Assembly: GCF_006704265.1 (NCBI RefSeq)
Contig: NZ_VIKA01000014.1
Location: 1-42,272, forward strand
Length of the DNA: 42,272 nt
Direction: 5' to 3'
From: Elioraea sp. Yellowstone
GTDB taxonomy: Bacteria; Pseudomonadota; Alphaproteobacteria; Acetobacterales; Acetobacteraceae
Below the pieces are notes generated by a model. It was not told where the DNA came from and searched no databases. It saw only the letters and a list, made by a program, of their open reading frames with translations. Position 1 is the first letter of the stretch. Each line of letters starts with the position of its first letter. This document shows, piece by piece, positions 1 through 7,747 of the stretch. The position numbers and the translations under genes are program-made.

Positions 1-2
1 AC

Positions 3-428
3 GCGGTGGTGGACGAGGCCGGCGCTGCGGCGGCGTCGCGCGGGATGTCGGCCGTGGCCGCCGCGGGCAATGACGGGCCGCGCGCCCCGCCGCGCTATCC
101 GGCCGCGCACGCTTGGGCGATCGCGGTGACCGGGGTGGACCGCAACGCGCGCATCTTCGCCCTGGCGGTGCGCGGGCCGCACATCGCCTTCGCCGCCCCC
201 GGCGTCGATCTGCCCGTGCTGGTGGCCGCCGACCGCCCGCCGGTCCTGCGCTCGGGCACCTCCTACGCCGTGCCGTTCGTCGCCGCGGCGCTGGCGCTCG
301 CCCGTGCCTCCGGGCTGGATGCGGACGTGGCGATCCGGCAGCTCGCCGCGGCGGCGCGGGACCTCGGCCCGCCCGGACGCGATCCGATCCACGGCTGGGG
401 CCTCGTGCGCGCAGTCGGCGACTGCTGA
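3..428 (+). CDS. S8 (subtilisin-like) serine peptidase, C-terminal part
   Basis: This is the C-terminal 141 residues of a subtilase; the start lies before the window and the frame is open to the first base. Two family hallmarks are visible. The oxyanion-hole asparagine sits in AAAGNDG (Asn codon at 69-71), and the catalytic serine sits in SGTSYAVP (Ser codon at 261-263). The Asp and His of the triad would be upstream and cannot be checked. The protein ends about 55 residues after the catalytic serine, which is normal for a subtilase without a long C-terminal extension. Substrate and location cannot be told from this piece. It lies 48 bp ahead of gpmI, which has its own candidate promoter, so the two need not be cotranscribed. 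The family call is secure; the physiological role is unknown. Confidence 0.9.
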   Translation, partial: AVVDEAGAAAASRGMSAVAAAGNDGPRAPPRYPAAHAWAIAVTGVDRNARIFALAVRGPHIAFAAPGVDLPVLVAADRPPVLRSGTSYAVPFVAAALALARASGLDADVAIRQLAAAARDLGPPGRDPIHGWGLVRAVGDC

Positions 429-441
429 GCGGCCCCCGACC

Positions 442-470
442 TTGCAGCCCGGCGCGCAAGCCGCTAGGCG
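442..470 (+). promoter_or_regulatory. Candidate promoter of gpmI (leaderless type)
   Basis: TTGCAG (442-447), a 17-bp spacer, then TAGGCG (465-470). The -10 match is weak, but its end lies 7 nt before the A of the gpmI ATG, so transcription would start at the start codon. No Shine-Dalgarno sequence precedes the ATG, which fits a leaderless transcript. Prediction by eye only. Confidence 0.3.
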
Positions 471-476
471 CCTCGC

Positions 477-2042
477 ATGACTCGACCCGTGATGCTGGTG
501 GTCCTCGACGGCTGGGGCTGGCGCGAGGAGACCGAAGACAACGCCGTCCGGCTCGCCCGCACGCCGCACTTCGACCGCCTCTGGGCCGAGTGCCCGCACG
601 CCTTCCTGCGCACCTCCGGCAAGGATGTCGGGCTGCCGGACGGGCAGATGGGCAATTCCGAGGTCGGGCATCTGAACCTCGGCGCCGGGCGGGTGGTGAT
701 GCAGGAGCTGCCGCGCATCGACGCGGCGGTGGCGGACGGCTCGCTCGCGACGCTGCCGGCGCTGACGGCGCTGGTCGCGCGCACGACCGGCACCGTGCAC
801 CTGATGGGGCTCGTCTCGCCCGGCGGGGTGCATGCCCACCAGGACCACGCGCTGGCGCTCGCGCGCGCGGTGACGGCGGCGGGCAGGCCCGTCGCGGTGC
901 ATGCCTGGCTCGACGGGCGCGACACGCCGCCGCGCGCCGCGGCCGAGGACCTTCCGCCGTTCGTCGCGGCGCTGCCCGCGGGCGCACGCGTCGCGACGAT
1001 CGCCGGCCGCTACTACGCGATGGACCGCGACAACCGCTGGGACCGAATCGAGCGGGCCTGGCGCGCGATCGTGCTCGCGGATGCGCCGCGCGTCGCGGAG
1101 CCGATGGCGGCGGTGCGTGCGGCGCATGCGCGGGACGTCACCGACGAGTTCGTGCCCCCCGCGGTGGTGGGCGACTACGCCGGCATGGCGGACGGCGACT
1201 CCGTGCTGTGCTTCAACTTCCGCGCTGACCGGGTGCGGCAGATCCTCGCCGCCCTGCTCGATCCCGGCTTCGACCGCTTCCCCCGTCCGCGCGTGCCCAA
1301 GCTCGCCGGGGCGGCCGGGATGACGCAGTACTCGGCCGAGCTCGCGCCGCTGATGGAGGCGCTGTTCCCGCCGCAGAGCCTGCACGGCATCCTCGGCGAG
1401 GTGGTGGCGGCGGCGGGCAGGACGCAGCTCCGCATCGCCGAGACCGAGAAGTATCCGCATGTCACCTATTTCCTGAACGGCGGGCGCGAGGAGAGCTTTC
1501 CCGGTGAGGAACGGATTCTCGTGCCCTCGCCGAAGGTCGCGACCTACGACCTCAAGCCGGAGATGAGCGCGCCCGAGGTGACCGAGCGCGCGGTGGCGGC
1601 GATCCGGTCGGGGCGGTTCGACCTGATCGTGCTCAACTTCGCCAATCCCGACATGGTCGGGCACACGGGCAGGCTGGACGCGGCGATCCGCGCGGTCGAG
1701 ACGGTCGATGCGGGGCTCGGGCGGATCGCCGAGGCGGTGGCCGAGGCGGGCGGTGCGCTGCTGGTGACGGCCGACCACGGCAACGCAGAGCTGATGCGCG
1801 ATCCGGTGACGGGCGGGCCGCACACCGCGCACACGACCAATCCGGTGCCGGTGCTGCTGATGGGCGGGCCCGCGGGCGCCCGGCTGCGTGATGGCCGACT
1901 TGCCGATGTCGCGCCGACGCTGCTCGCGCTGATGGGGCTCGCCCAGCCCGAGGCGATGACGGGGCGGAGCCTGCTCGCCGATCCGGCGCGGGACCGGACA
2001 TGCCCGGGCCATGGGTTGCCGGGCACGACAGGCAGCGGCTAG
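477..2042 (+). CDS. gpmI: 2,3-bisphosphoglycerate-independent phosphoglycerate mutase
   Basis: Interconverts 3-phosphoglycerate and 2-phosphoglycerate in glycolysis/gluconeogenesis; a cytoplasmic, Mn-dependent member of the alkaline phosphatase superfamily. The 521-residue length is typical. The metal-binding start VVLDGWGW (Asp11), the phosphorylated serine in MGNSEVGH (Ser61), the substrate-binding segment WLDGRDTPP and the C-terminal metal motif TADHGNAE are all present. The last 20 or so residues, after MTGRSLL, are a Gly/Pro/Arg-rich tail beyond the usual end of the family. The ATG has no Shine-Dalgarno sequence, and the nearby promoter-like elements suggest a leaderless mRNA. In related Alphaproteobacteria this gene often heads a run with envC and ctpA; here envC is absent and an SBP gene lies in its place. 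Confidence 0.97.
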   Translation: MTRPVMLVVLDGWGWREETEDNAVRLARTPHFDRLWAECPHAFLRTSGKDVGLPDGQMGNSEVGHLNLGAGRVVMQELPRIDAAVADGSLATLPALTALVARTTGTVHLMGLVSPGGVHAHQDHALALARAVTAAGRPVAVHAWLDGRDTPPRAAAEDLPPFVAALPAGARVATIAGRYYAMDRDNRWDRIERAWRAIVLADAPRVAEPMAAVRAAHARDVTDEFVPPAVVGDYAGMADGDSVLCFNFRADRVRQILAALLDPGFDRFPRPRVPKLAGAAGMTQYSAELAPLMEALFPPQSLHGILGEVVAAAGRTQLRIAETEKYPHVTYFLNGGREESFPGEERILVPSPKVATYDLKPEMSAPEVTERAVAAIRSGRFDLIVLNFANPDMVGHTGRLDAAIRAVETVDAGLGRIAEAVAEAGGALLVTADHGNAELMRDPVTGGPHTAHTTNPVPVLLMGGPAGARLRDGRLADVAPTLLALMGLAQPEAMTGRSLLADPARDRTCPGHGLPGTTGSG

Positions 2043-2234
2043 GCTCACGACTGGTGGGGCGGATCGCCAAGCCGCACGACGGATCGCGGCCGTCCGGCCA
2101 TCGCCCGGTCGCCCCGCGGGGAGCGGTGAGGGCCGAGGACGCGGGGCACCGGCGCGAGCCGTCCAGCCCATGAGGCTGCGGAGACACGCGCGCCGCCAAC
2201 CATGCCATCGGACGAGGAAGGGGACGGGACGACC

Positions 2235-3839
2235 ATGACGACACGACGCGAACTGCTGACCGCCGGCGCGGCGCTTGCGGCCGCCGGGGCCCTGCCGCGG
2301 CCGGCGCTGGCGCAGGGCGCCCGGCGCAGCGTGCTGCGCGTGGTGCCGCACGCCAACCTGACCGTGATCGATCCGATCTGGACCACCGCCTACATCACGC
2401 GCAACGCCGGCTTCATGGTCTGGGACACGCTGTTCGGGCTGGATTCCCAGTTCCGCCCGCAGCCGCAGATGGCCGCGGGCCACACGCTCTCGGACGACCG
2501 CCGGGTCTACACCATCACGCTGCGCGAGGGGCTGACGTTCCACGACGGGACGCCGGTGCGCAGCGCCGACTGCGTCGCCTCGATCAAGCGCTGGGCGGTG
2601 CGCGATGCGATCGGCCAGAAGCTCGCCACCCTGGTGGACGAGTACCGCGTGCTGGACGACCGCCGCTTCGAGATCCGGCTGAAGCAGCCCTTCGCGCTGA
2701 CGCTGTTCGCCCTCGGCAAGCCGGCGAGCAATGTCTGCTTCATCATGCCCGAGCGGGTCGCCGCGACCGATCCGAACACGCAGATCGCGCCCGAGGACGT
2801 GATCGGCTCCGGCCCCTTCCGCTTCAAGCGCGACGAATGGAACCCCGGGGCGCGCGCGGTCTGGACGAGAAACCCCGACTATCGGCCGAGGAGCGAGCCG
2901 GCCGACTGGGTCGCGGGCGGCAAGCGGGCGAACTTCGAGCGCGTCGAGTGGCACATCATCCCCGACGCGGCCACCGCCGCGGCGGCGCTGCAGTCGGGCG
3001 AGGTCGACTGGTGGGAGACGCCGCTCGCCGACCTGTTCCCGGTGCTGCGGCGGGACCGCAACATCGTCCTCGAGCAGATGAACCCGCTCGGCGAGATCGG
3101 CATCCTGCGCTTCAACCACCTGCACCCGCCGTTCGACAAGGCCGGCGTGCGCCGCGCGCTCGCGATGGCGATGAACCAGGCCGACTACATGCAGGCGATC
3201 GTCGGCAATGATCCGGCGCTGTGGAAGCACGCCGGGTTCTTCACGCCCGGCACACCGATGGCGACCGAGAGGGGCCTGGAGGCGCTGAAGGGCCCGCGCG
3301 ACATCGAGGCGGCGAAGCGTGCCCTGGCGGAAGCGGGCTACAACGGCGAGAAGGTGGTGCTGCTCGCGGCGACCGACATCCCGATCACCAACGCCCAGAG
3401 CCAAGTGACAGCGGAGGTGCTGCGCCGGCTCGGCGTGAACCTCGAGTATGTCGCCACCGACTGGGGCACGGTCGTGCAGCGGCGGGCCTCGCGCGAGCCG
3501 GTGGAGCGGGGCGGCTGGAGCCTGTTCCACACCTGGTGGGCGGGGTTCGACCACGCCAATCCCGCCGCGCATCTGTCGCTGCGCGGCAACGGCACGGGGC
3601 CGGGGAGCTGGTTCGGCTGGCCGACCAGCCCGCGGCTCGAGGAGCTGCGCGAGGCGTGGTTCGCGGCACCCGACGAGGCCGAGCAGGCGCGCATCTGCGA
3701 ACGGATGCAGATGGTGGCGCTCGAGGATCTGCCCTATGTGCCGACCGGGCAGTTCTTCATCCCCTTCGCGTTCCGGCGCGACATCACCGGCATCCTGAAG
3801 GGGCCGATGCCGCTGTTCTGGAACGTCGCGCGGAGCTGA
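2235..3839 (+). CDS. ABC transporter substrate-binding protein, family 5 (peptide type), orphan
   Basis: A periplasmic solute-binding protein of the DppA/OppA class (SBP_bac_5), 534 residues. The N-terminus carries a twin-arginine-like signal (TTRRELLTAG, hydrophobic core, cleavage near PALAQ). Family hallmarks follow: LREGLTFHDGTPV, GSGPFRFKRDEW and the C-terminal lobe with EEL/ERMQMVALEDLPY. The ATG at 2235 is preferred over the upstream one at 2202 because GAGGAAGGGG lies at 2212-2221 and the signal peptide begins there. No permease or ATPase of this class is nearby, so it is an orphan. It is clearly paralogous to the SBP at 19020-20591; both begin the mature protein with VLRVVPHA. It lies between gpmI and ctpA, where EnvC is usual. 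The ligand is unknown; peptides are the family default but other solutes are possible. Confidence 0.92.
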   Translation: MTTRRELLTAGAALAAAGALPRPALAQGARRSVLRVVPHANLTVIDPIWTTAYITRNAGFMVWDTLFGLDSQFRPQPQMAAGHTLSDDRRVYTITLREGLTFHDGTPVRSADCVASIKRWAVRDAIGQKLATLVDEYRVLDDRRFEIRLKQPFALTLFALGKPASNVCFIMPERVAATDPNTQIAPEDVIGSGPFRFKRDEWNPGARAVWTRNPDYRPRSEPADWVAGGKRANFERVEWHIIPDAATAAAALQSGEVDWWETPLADLFPVLRRDRNIVLEQMNPLGEIGILRFNHLHPPFDKAGVRRALAMAMNQADYMQAIVGNDPALWKHAGFFTPGTPMATERGLEALKGPRDIEAAKRALAEAGYNGEKVVLLAATDIPITNAQSQVTAEVLRRLGVNLEYVATDWGTVVQRRASREPVERGGWSLFHTWWAGFDHANPAAHLSLRGNGTGPGSWFGWPTSPRLEELREAWFAAPDEAEQARICERMQMVALEDLPYVPTGQFFIPFAFRRDITGILKGPMPLFWNVARS

Positions 3840-4005
3840 GGCGGCGGTCGTCCTGCGCCCGGGCCTCGCCGGATCGGACGGGCGGCGCGGCGCACGGTCG
3901 GGGCCGGCTGCCCGCAGGGCGAGGCGGCGGGGCGTTCACAGGTCCCGCGCCATGCGTGCGCCCCGGTCTGCCGCATTTGTGTGCAGGCTCGGCCCACCCC
4001 TTGCC

Positions 4006-4033
4006 TTGATCGGCCCCGAAGCGGAGCGATACC
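4006..4033 (+). promoter_or_regulatory. Candidate promoter of ctpA
   Basis: TTGATC (4006-4011), a 16-bp spacer and GATACC (4028-4033) in the 262-bp gap before ctpA, which holds no convincing gene. About 70 nt of leader would precede the ATG. The match is modest (4/6 and 3/6), so this is only a suggestion. Confidence 0.25.
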
Positions 4034-4101
4034 CTGTGTGATCGGCGGATCCCGGGGTGACGGCCCCGCGCGGCGCACCGCGCCTGAACGGACGGTCTGG
4101 T

Positions 4102-5499
4102 ATGAAGGTCTCTTTCCGCTCGGCTCTCCTCGCTGCGGCGATCGCGTTCGGCGCCGGCGCGGCGCTGAACCACCCGGTTGGCGACTGGCTCGGCGCGCGC
4201 CTCGGTCTCGGCGCGCTCGCCCAGGACGGGGGCCGGGCCGACACCTACCGGCTGCTCTCGCTGTTCGGCGACGTGTTCGAACGCATCCGCGCCGAGTACG
4301 TCGAGCCGGTGAACGACCGCGAGGTGATCGAGGCGGCGATCAACGGCATGCTGACCAGCCTCGATCCGCACTCCGGCTACATGAACCCGCGCACCTTCCG
4401 CGACATGCAGGTGCAGACGCGCGGCGAGTTCGGCGGGCTCGGCATCGAGGTGACGCAGGAGGGCGGCTACATCAAGGTGATCAGCCCGATCGACGACACC
4501 CCGGCCTTCCGCGCGGGGGTGAAGGCCGGCGACCTGATCACGCATATCGACGGCCGCTCCGTGCAGGGGCTGACGCTGAACGAGGCGGTCGAGCGGATGC
4601 GCGGGCCGCCGCGCACCGAGATCAAGCTGACGATCCGGCGCGAGGGCGCCGCCCAGCCGATCCAGATGACGATCGTGCGCGACATCATCCGCATCCAGTC
4701 GGTGCGCGCGCGGCTCGAGGACGATGTCGGCTACATCCGCATCACGAGTTTCAACGAGCAGACCGATGCCGGCCTGCGGCGGGCAGTCCAGCAGCTGCGC
4801 AGCCAGGGCGGGGCGCGCCTGAAGGGCTTCGTCATCGACATGCGCAACAACCCGGGCGGGCTCCTGGACCAGGCGGTGTCGGTCTCGGACGACTTCCTCG
4901 ACCAGGGCGAGATCGTGTCGACGCGCGCGCGCCGGCCCGAGGACGCGCAGCGCTACAACGCCAAGCCGGGCGACATCGCCGCCGGTCTGCCGCTCGTGGT
5001 GCTGATCAACGGCGGCTCCGCCTCGGCGAGCGAGATCGTCGCCGGCGCGCTGCAGGACCACCGCCGCGCGGTGGTGATCGGCACGCGCAGCTTCGGCAAG
5101 GGCTCGGTGCAGACGGTCATGCCGCTGCCCGGCAACGGCGCGATCCGGCTGACGACCGCGCGCTACTACACGCCCTCCGGCCGCTCGATCCAGGCAACCG
5201 GCATCCAGCCGGATGTCGTGGTCGAGCTCTACGAAGGCGAGGCCAGGGCCGAGGCGCGCGACCGCGAGGCGAACCTGAACCGCGCCCTCTCGAACGACGG
5301 CGGCAACGGCGCCCGCCCGGCCCCGATCGCCCCGCCCGCCCTGCCGCCGGGCTTCGTCGAGGCCTCGTCGAACCCGCCCAAGCCGCCCGGCGAGGGACAG
5401 CCGCCGATCCAGTTCGGCGACGTCGCGCGCGACTACCAGTTGCAGCGCGCGATCGAGCTGGTGCGGGGGCTGGCGGTGATGCGGCGGGCGTCGAACTGA
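4102..5499 (+). CDS. ctpA: Carboxy-terminal processing peptidase (S41)
   Basis: A periplasmic Ser/Lys protease that trims C-termini of exported proteins and, in several Gram-negatives, controls peptidoglycan hydrolases. 465 residues: an N-terminal hydrophobic export segment (residues 5-21), a helical region containing YVEPVNDREVIEAAINGML, a PDZ domain (about 85-165, with GGLGIEV and AGVKAGDLITHIDG), then the S41 core. The serine in GGSASASE is Ser308 and the lysine in SFGKGS is Lys333. Their 25-residue spacing matches the catalytic pair of this family. The C-terminus is Pro-rich. The start at 4102 is chosen because the hydrophobic segment begins there; an in-frame ATG at 4057 would add 15 charged residues. 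It is followed after 24 bp by the deacetylase-like gene, the usual order. The usual upstream partner EnvC is missing. Confidence 0.96.
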   Translation: MKVSFRSALLAAAIAFGAGAALNHPVGDWLGARLGLGALAQDGGRADTYRLLSLFGDVFERIRAEYVEPVNDREVIEAAINGMLTSLDPHSGYMNPRTFRDMQVQTRGEFGGLGIEVTQEGGYIKVISPIDDTPAFRAGVKAGDLITHIDGRSVQGLTLNEAVERMRGPPRTEIKLTIRREGAAQPIQMTIVRDIIRIQSVRARLEDDVGYIRITSFNEQTDAGLRRAVQQLRSQGGARLKGFVIDMRNNPGGLLDQAVSVSDDFLDQGEIVSTRARRPEDAQRYNAKPGDIAAGLPLVVLINGGSASASEIVAGALQDHRRAVVIGTRSFGKGSVQTVMPLPGNGAIRLTTARYYTPSGRSIQATGIQPDVVVELYEGEARAEARDREANLNRALSNDGGNGARPAPIAPPALPPGFVEASSNPPKPPGEGQPPIQFGDVARDYQLQRAIELVRGLAVMRRASN

Positions 5500-5523
5500 A
5501 CATCGCGCGCGACGGCACCCGAC

Positions 5524-6606
5524 ATGGCTGAACGGATCGGCGGCGGGCTGTCGCCTGCATGGCGCGCGCTGATCGCCTTCTGGCTGGTGCTGCTGGCCGG
5601 CGGCGCCGGGCTGGTCGCATGGCTCGAACTCGCCCCCCCGCCCGACTCCCCCGCCGTCGAGCGCGTGCCGGCTGCGCAGCCCGGTGACGCAGGCGCGACC
5701 GCGCGAAGCGATGCCGGCCGACCGGACGGACCGTCACCGGGCACCGCCGCCGACGGACGGCCGGCAGGCCTCGATGCCGAGCCCCGTCCGGAAGGGCTCG
5801 GCACGCCCGCCCCCGCGCACACCGCGGCGCGGCCGGAGGGCCTCGCACCGGATGCTGTCCCGGAAGCCCGCCAGCCCTGGCGGGCCCATGCCCGCCCCTT
5901 CGACCAGTCCGACCGCAGACCGCGCATCGCCGTCATGGTGGTGGGGCTCGGGATCAGCGAGAGCGCCACCGCCACCGCGATCGAACGCCTGCCCGGCGAG
6001 ATCAGCCTGGCGTTCTCACCCTACGGACGCGACGGCCTGCTGGAGCGCCAGGTCGCCGCCGCGCGCGCGGCCGGCCACGAGGTGCTGATCGGCCTGCCGA
6101 TGGAGCCGGCGAACTTCCCGCTGAACGATCCGGGCCCGCAGGCGCTGCTCACCGGCCTGCCGCCGCCGGAGAACGCGGCGCGCCTCGCCTGGGTGCTCTC
6201 GCGCGCGCAGGGCTATGTCGGCGTCACCAATGCCGCCTCCGCCGTCCTGCGCGGCGAGCGCTTCACCGCCTCGGCCGAGGCGATGCGCCCGGTGCTGGAG
6301 ACGCTGCGCGCGCGCGGCCTGCTCTACGTCGAGGCACGGCCCGGCGAACGCCCGCCGGCGATGGTGCCGGCGCGGACGGCCGACCTCGTGATCGACGAGC
6401 GGCCGGCGCGCGCCGAGATCGAGGCCCGGCTGGCCGAGCTCGAAGCGATCGCGCGCGAGCGCGGGGTCGCACTCGGCGTCTCGGGCCCCTCGCCCCTCTC
6501 GCTGGACCGGCTGGCCGCCTGGGCCCCCGGCGCGGCTGCGCGCGGCTTCGCCCTCGCCCCGGTCAGCGCCGTGGTGATCAGGCCGGCGACGGCCGCGCGG
6601 CCGTGA
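5524..6606 (+). CDS. Divergent polysaccharide deacetylase family protein (YibQ-like)
   Basis: A 360-residue membrane-anchored periplasmic protein. It has one transmembrane helix (residues 14-33), a long Pro/Ala/Gly-rich linker (about 35-118), then the divergent polysaccharide deacetylase domain (about 133-355). The domain shows RIAVMVVGLGIS, ISLAFSPYG, HEVLIGLPMEP, YVGVTNAASA and RGLLYVEARPG. Many homologues have an Asp pair where this one has VVGLG (residues 139-143), so the classical metal-dependent deacetylase site is degenerate and catalysis is doubtful. The family nearly always sits between ctpA and rppH in Alphaproteobacteria, as here, which implies a cell-envelope role. Its stop codon overlaps the GTG start of rppH, so the two are translationally coupled. 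Confidence 0.9.
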   Translation: MAERIGGGLSPAWRALIAFWLVLLAGGAGLVAWLELAPPPDSPAVERVPAAQPGDAGATARSDAGRPDGPSPGTAADGRPAGLDAEPRPEGLGTPAPAHTAARPEGLAPDAVPEARQPWRAHARPFDQSDRRPRIAVMVVGLGISESATATAIERLPGEISLAFSPYGRDGLLERQVAAARAAGHEVLIGLPMEPANFPLNDPGPQALLTGLPPPENAARLAWVLSRAQGYVGVTNAASAVLRGERFTASAEAMRPVLETLRARGLLYVEARPGERPPAMVPARTADLVIDERPARAEIEARLAELEAIARERGVALGVSGPSPLSLDRLAAWAPGAAARGFALAPVSAVVIRPATAARP

Positions 6607-7103
6607 GCCGTGATCGCTCCCTGCTGCCCTACCGCCCGAATGTCGGCGCGGTGCTGTTCGCGCCGGATGGCCGCGTGCTGGTCTGCCGCCGCGCCGATCT
6701 GCCCAACGCGGAAGGCGCACCGGGCGGCTGGCAGCTCCCGCAGGGCGGGCTGGACGAGGGCGAAGATCCGCGCAGCGCCGTGCTGCGCGAGCTCGCCGAG
6801 GAGATCGGCACGGACCGCGCCGAGATCCTGGCCGAGCATCCCGACTGGCTGACCTACGACCTGCCGCCCCGCCTGGTCGGCGTCGCGCTCGGCGGCCGCT
6901 ATCGTGGCCAACGCCAGAAATGGTTCGCGCTGCGCTTCCTCGGCACCGATGCGGACATCCGGCTCGACGCCGACCCCCATCCCGAGTTCGACGCCTGGCG
7001 CTGGGTGCCGATCGAGGACCTGCCGGCGCTGGCGGTGGACTTCAAGCGGGACATCTACGCGGAGCTGGCGCGCGCCTTCGCCCGGTTCGCACGTCACGAT
7101 TGA
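6603..7103 (+). CDS. rppH: RNA pyrophosphohydrolase (Nudix)
   Basis: Removes pyrophosphate from triphosphorylated mRNA 5' ends, starting decay; the same enzymes were also described as dinucleoside polyphosphate hydrolases (NudH). 166 residues, the normal length. The N-terminus LPYRPNVGAVLF and the Nudix box at residues 48-70 (G-x5-E54-x7-R62-E63-x2-E66-E67-x-G69) are intact, as is the RppH-type segment QRQKWFALRFLG. Translation starts at a GTG whose last bases form the TGA of the previous gene. Orthologous position next to CtpA and the deacetylase supports the name. Confidence 0.95.
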   Translation: MSRDRSLLPYRPNVGAVLFAPDGRVLVCRRADLPNAEGAPGGWQLPQGGLDEGEDPRSAVLRELAEEIGTDRAEILAEHPDWLTYDLPPRLVGVALGGRYRGQRQKWFALRFLGTDADIRLDADPHPEFDAWRWVPIEDLPALAVDFKRDIYAELARAFARFARHD

Positions 7104-7180
7104 GCGAAGCGCATAGCCGGCGCACGGTTCTCAACCTTGACGTGCTGGCCCTGCGTCTCGATCTGGCGCACAGTATCGTA

Positions 7181-7226
7181 TTCCGGGACTTGCCCGGAAC
7201 GCTGCAGGTGGCGGCGCACGCCGCCA
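7181..7226 (+). promoter_or_regulatory. Two consecutive dyads in the leader of the AhpD-like gene
   Basis: First dyad: TTCCGGG (7181-7187), 5-nt loop, CCCGGAA (7193-7199). Second: TGGCGGC (7209-7215), 4-nt loop, GCCGCCA (7220-7226). Both are perfect 7-bp stems. The second abuts the ribosome binding site AGGGA (7226-7230). A TTGACG element at 7137-7142 lacks a good -10. Operator, attenuator or leader structure are all possible. Confidence 0.45.
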
Positions 7227-7239
7227 GGGATCCTCGCCG

Positions 7240-7659
7240 GTGAAGGAACTCATCGAACAGGCGGCCGAGCTCGGAGCGGCCAACTTTGCCGCCACGTCCG
7301 GCCGCGTGCCCGACCGGTTCAAGCTGCTGCGCGACACGGCACCCGCGACCTTCGCGGGCTATGCGCTGATGCGCGCCGCGGTGATGCGCGACCGGAAGGA
7401 CGGCGGTGCGCTCGATCTCAAGACCAAGGAATTCGTGTTCGTCCTGCTCGACGTGCTGGCGGGCAACCGGGAGGGCGCGGTCGCGCATCTGGAACGGGCG
7501 ATCGCGCTCGGGCTGACCCTCGAGGAGCTCGCCGAGGGCCTCACGCAGGTCATCATGGTGGGCGGCATCATGACCTGGAACCTCGCCGGCGCCGAGGTGA
7601 TGCGCCGGGCCGTCGATCTGGCCGCCGAACCGCGCGTCGTGCCGCCGCCGTTCGGCTGA
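7240..7659 (+). CDS. Carboxymuconolactone decarboxylase / AhpD-like family protein
   Basis: A 139-residue all-helical protein of the CMD family (AhpD-like fold). The conserved core is visible: LDLKTKEFVFVLLDVL, a central AVAHLERAIALG and LTLEELAEGLTQVIMVGG. It contains no cysteine at all, so it lacks the CxxC pair of AhpD-type peroxidase reductases and resembles the decarboxylase-like branch instead. The start is a GTG at 7240 with AGGGA about 10 bases upstream. It stands alone on the plus strand, 136 bp after rppH, and converges on a ferritin-like gene. A small-acid lyase role or a binding role are both possible; the substrate cannot be named. Confidence 0.85.
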   Translation: MKELIEQAAELGAANFAATSGRVPDRFKLLRDTAPATFAGYALMRAAVMRDRKDGGALDLKTKEFVFVLLDVLAGNREGAVAHLERAIALGLTLEELAEGLTQVIMVGGIMTWNLAGAEVMRRAVDLAAEPRVVPPPFG

Positions 7660-7747
7660 GCCGGCCGGGATGTGAGCGGGAGCACCGCCCTGATGTGGCG
7701 GCCGGTCGGGGCTGCCGGGGGCGTGGCCGGCGCCGCCCTCTCCCGCC

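Noticed and set aside
3784-5061. 425-codon frame antisense to ctpA
   Set aside because: Shadow of ctpA; composition dominated by Arg/Asp/His/Leu, no domain.
7137-7142. TTGACG as -35 of the AhpD-like gene
   Set aside because: The hexamer 17 bp downstream is GATCTG and no better -10 exists at 16-18 bp, so a promoter was not called.
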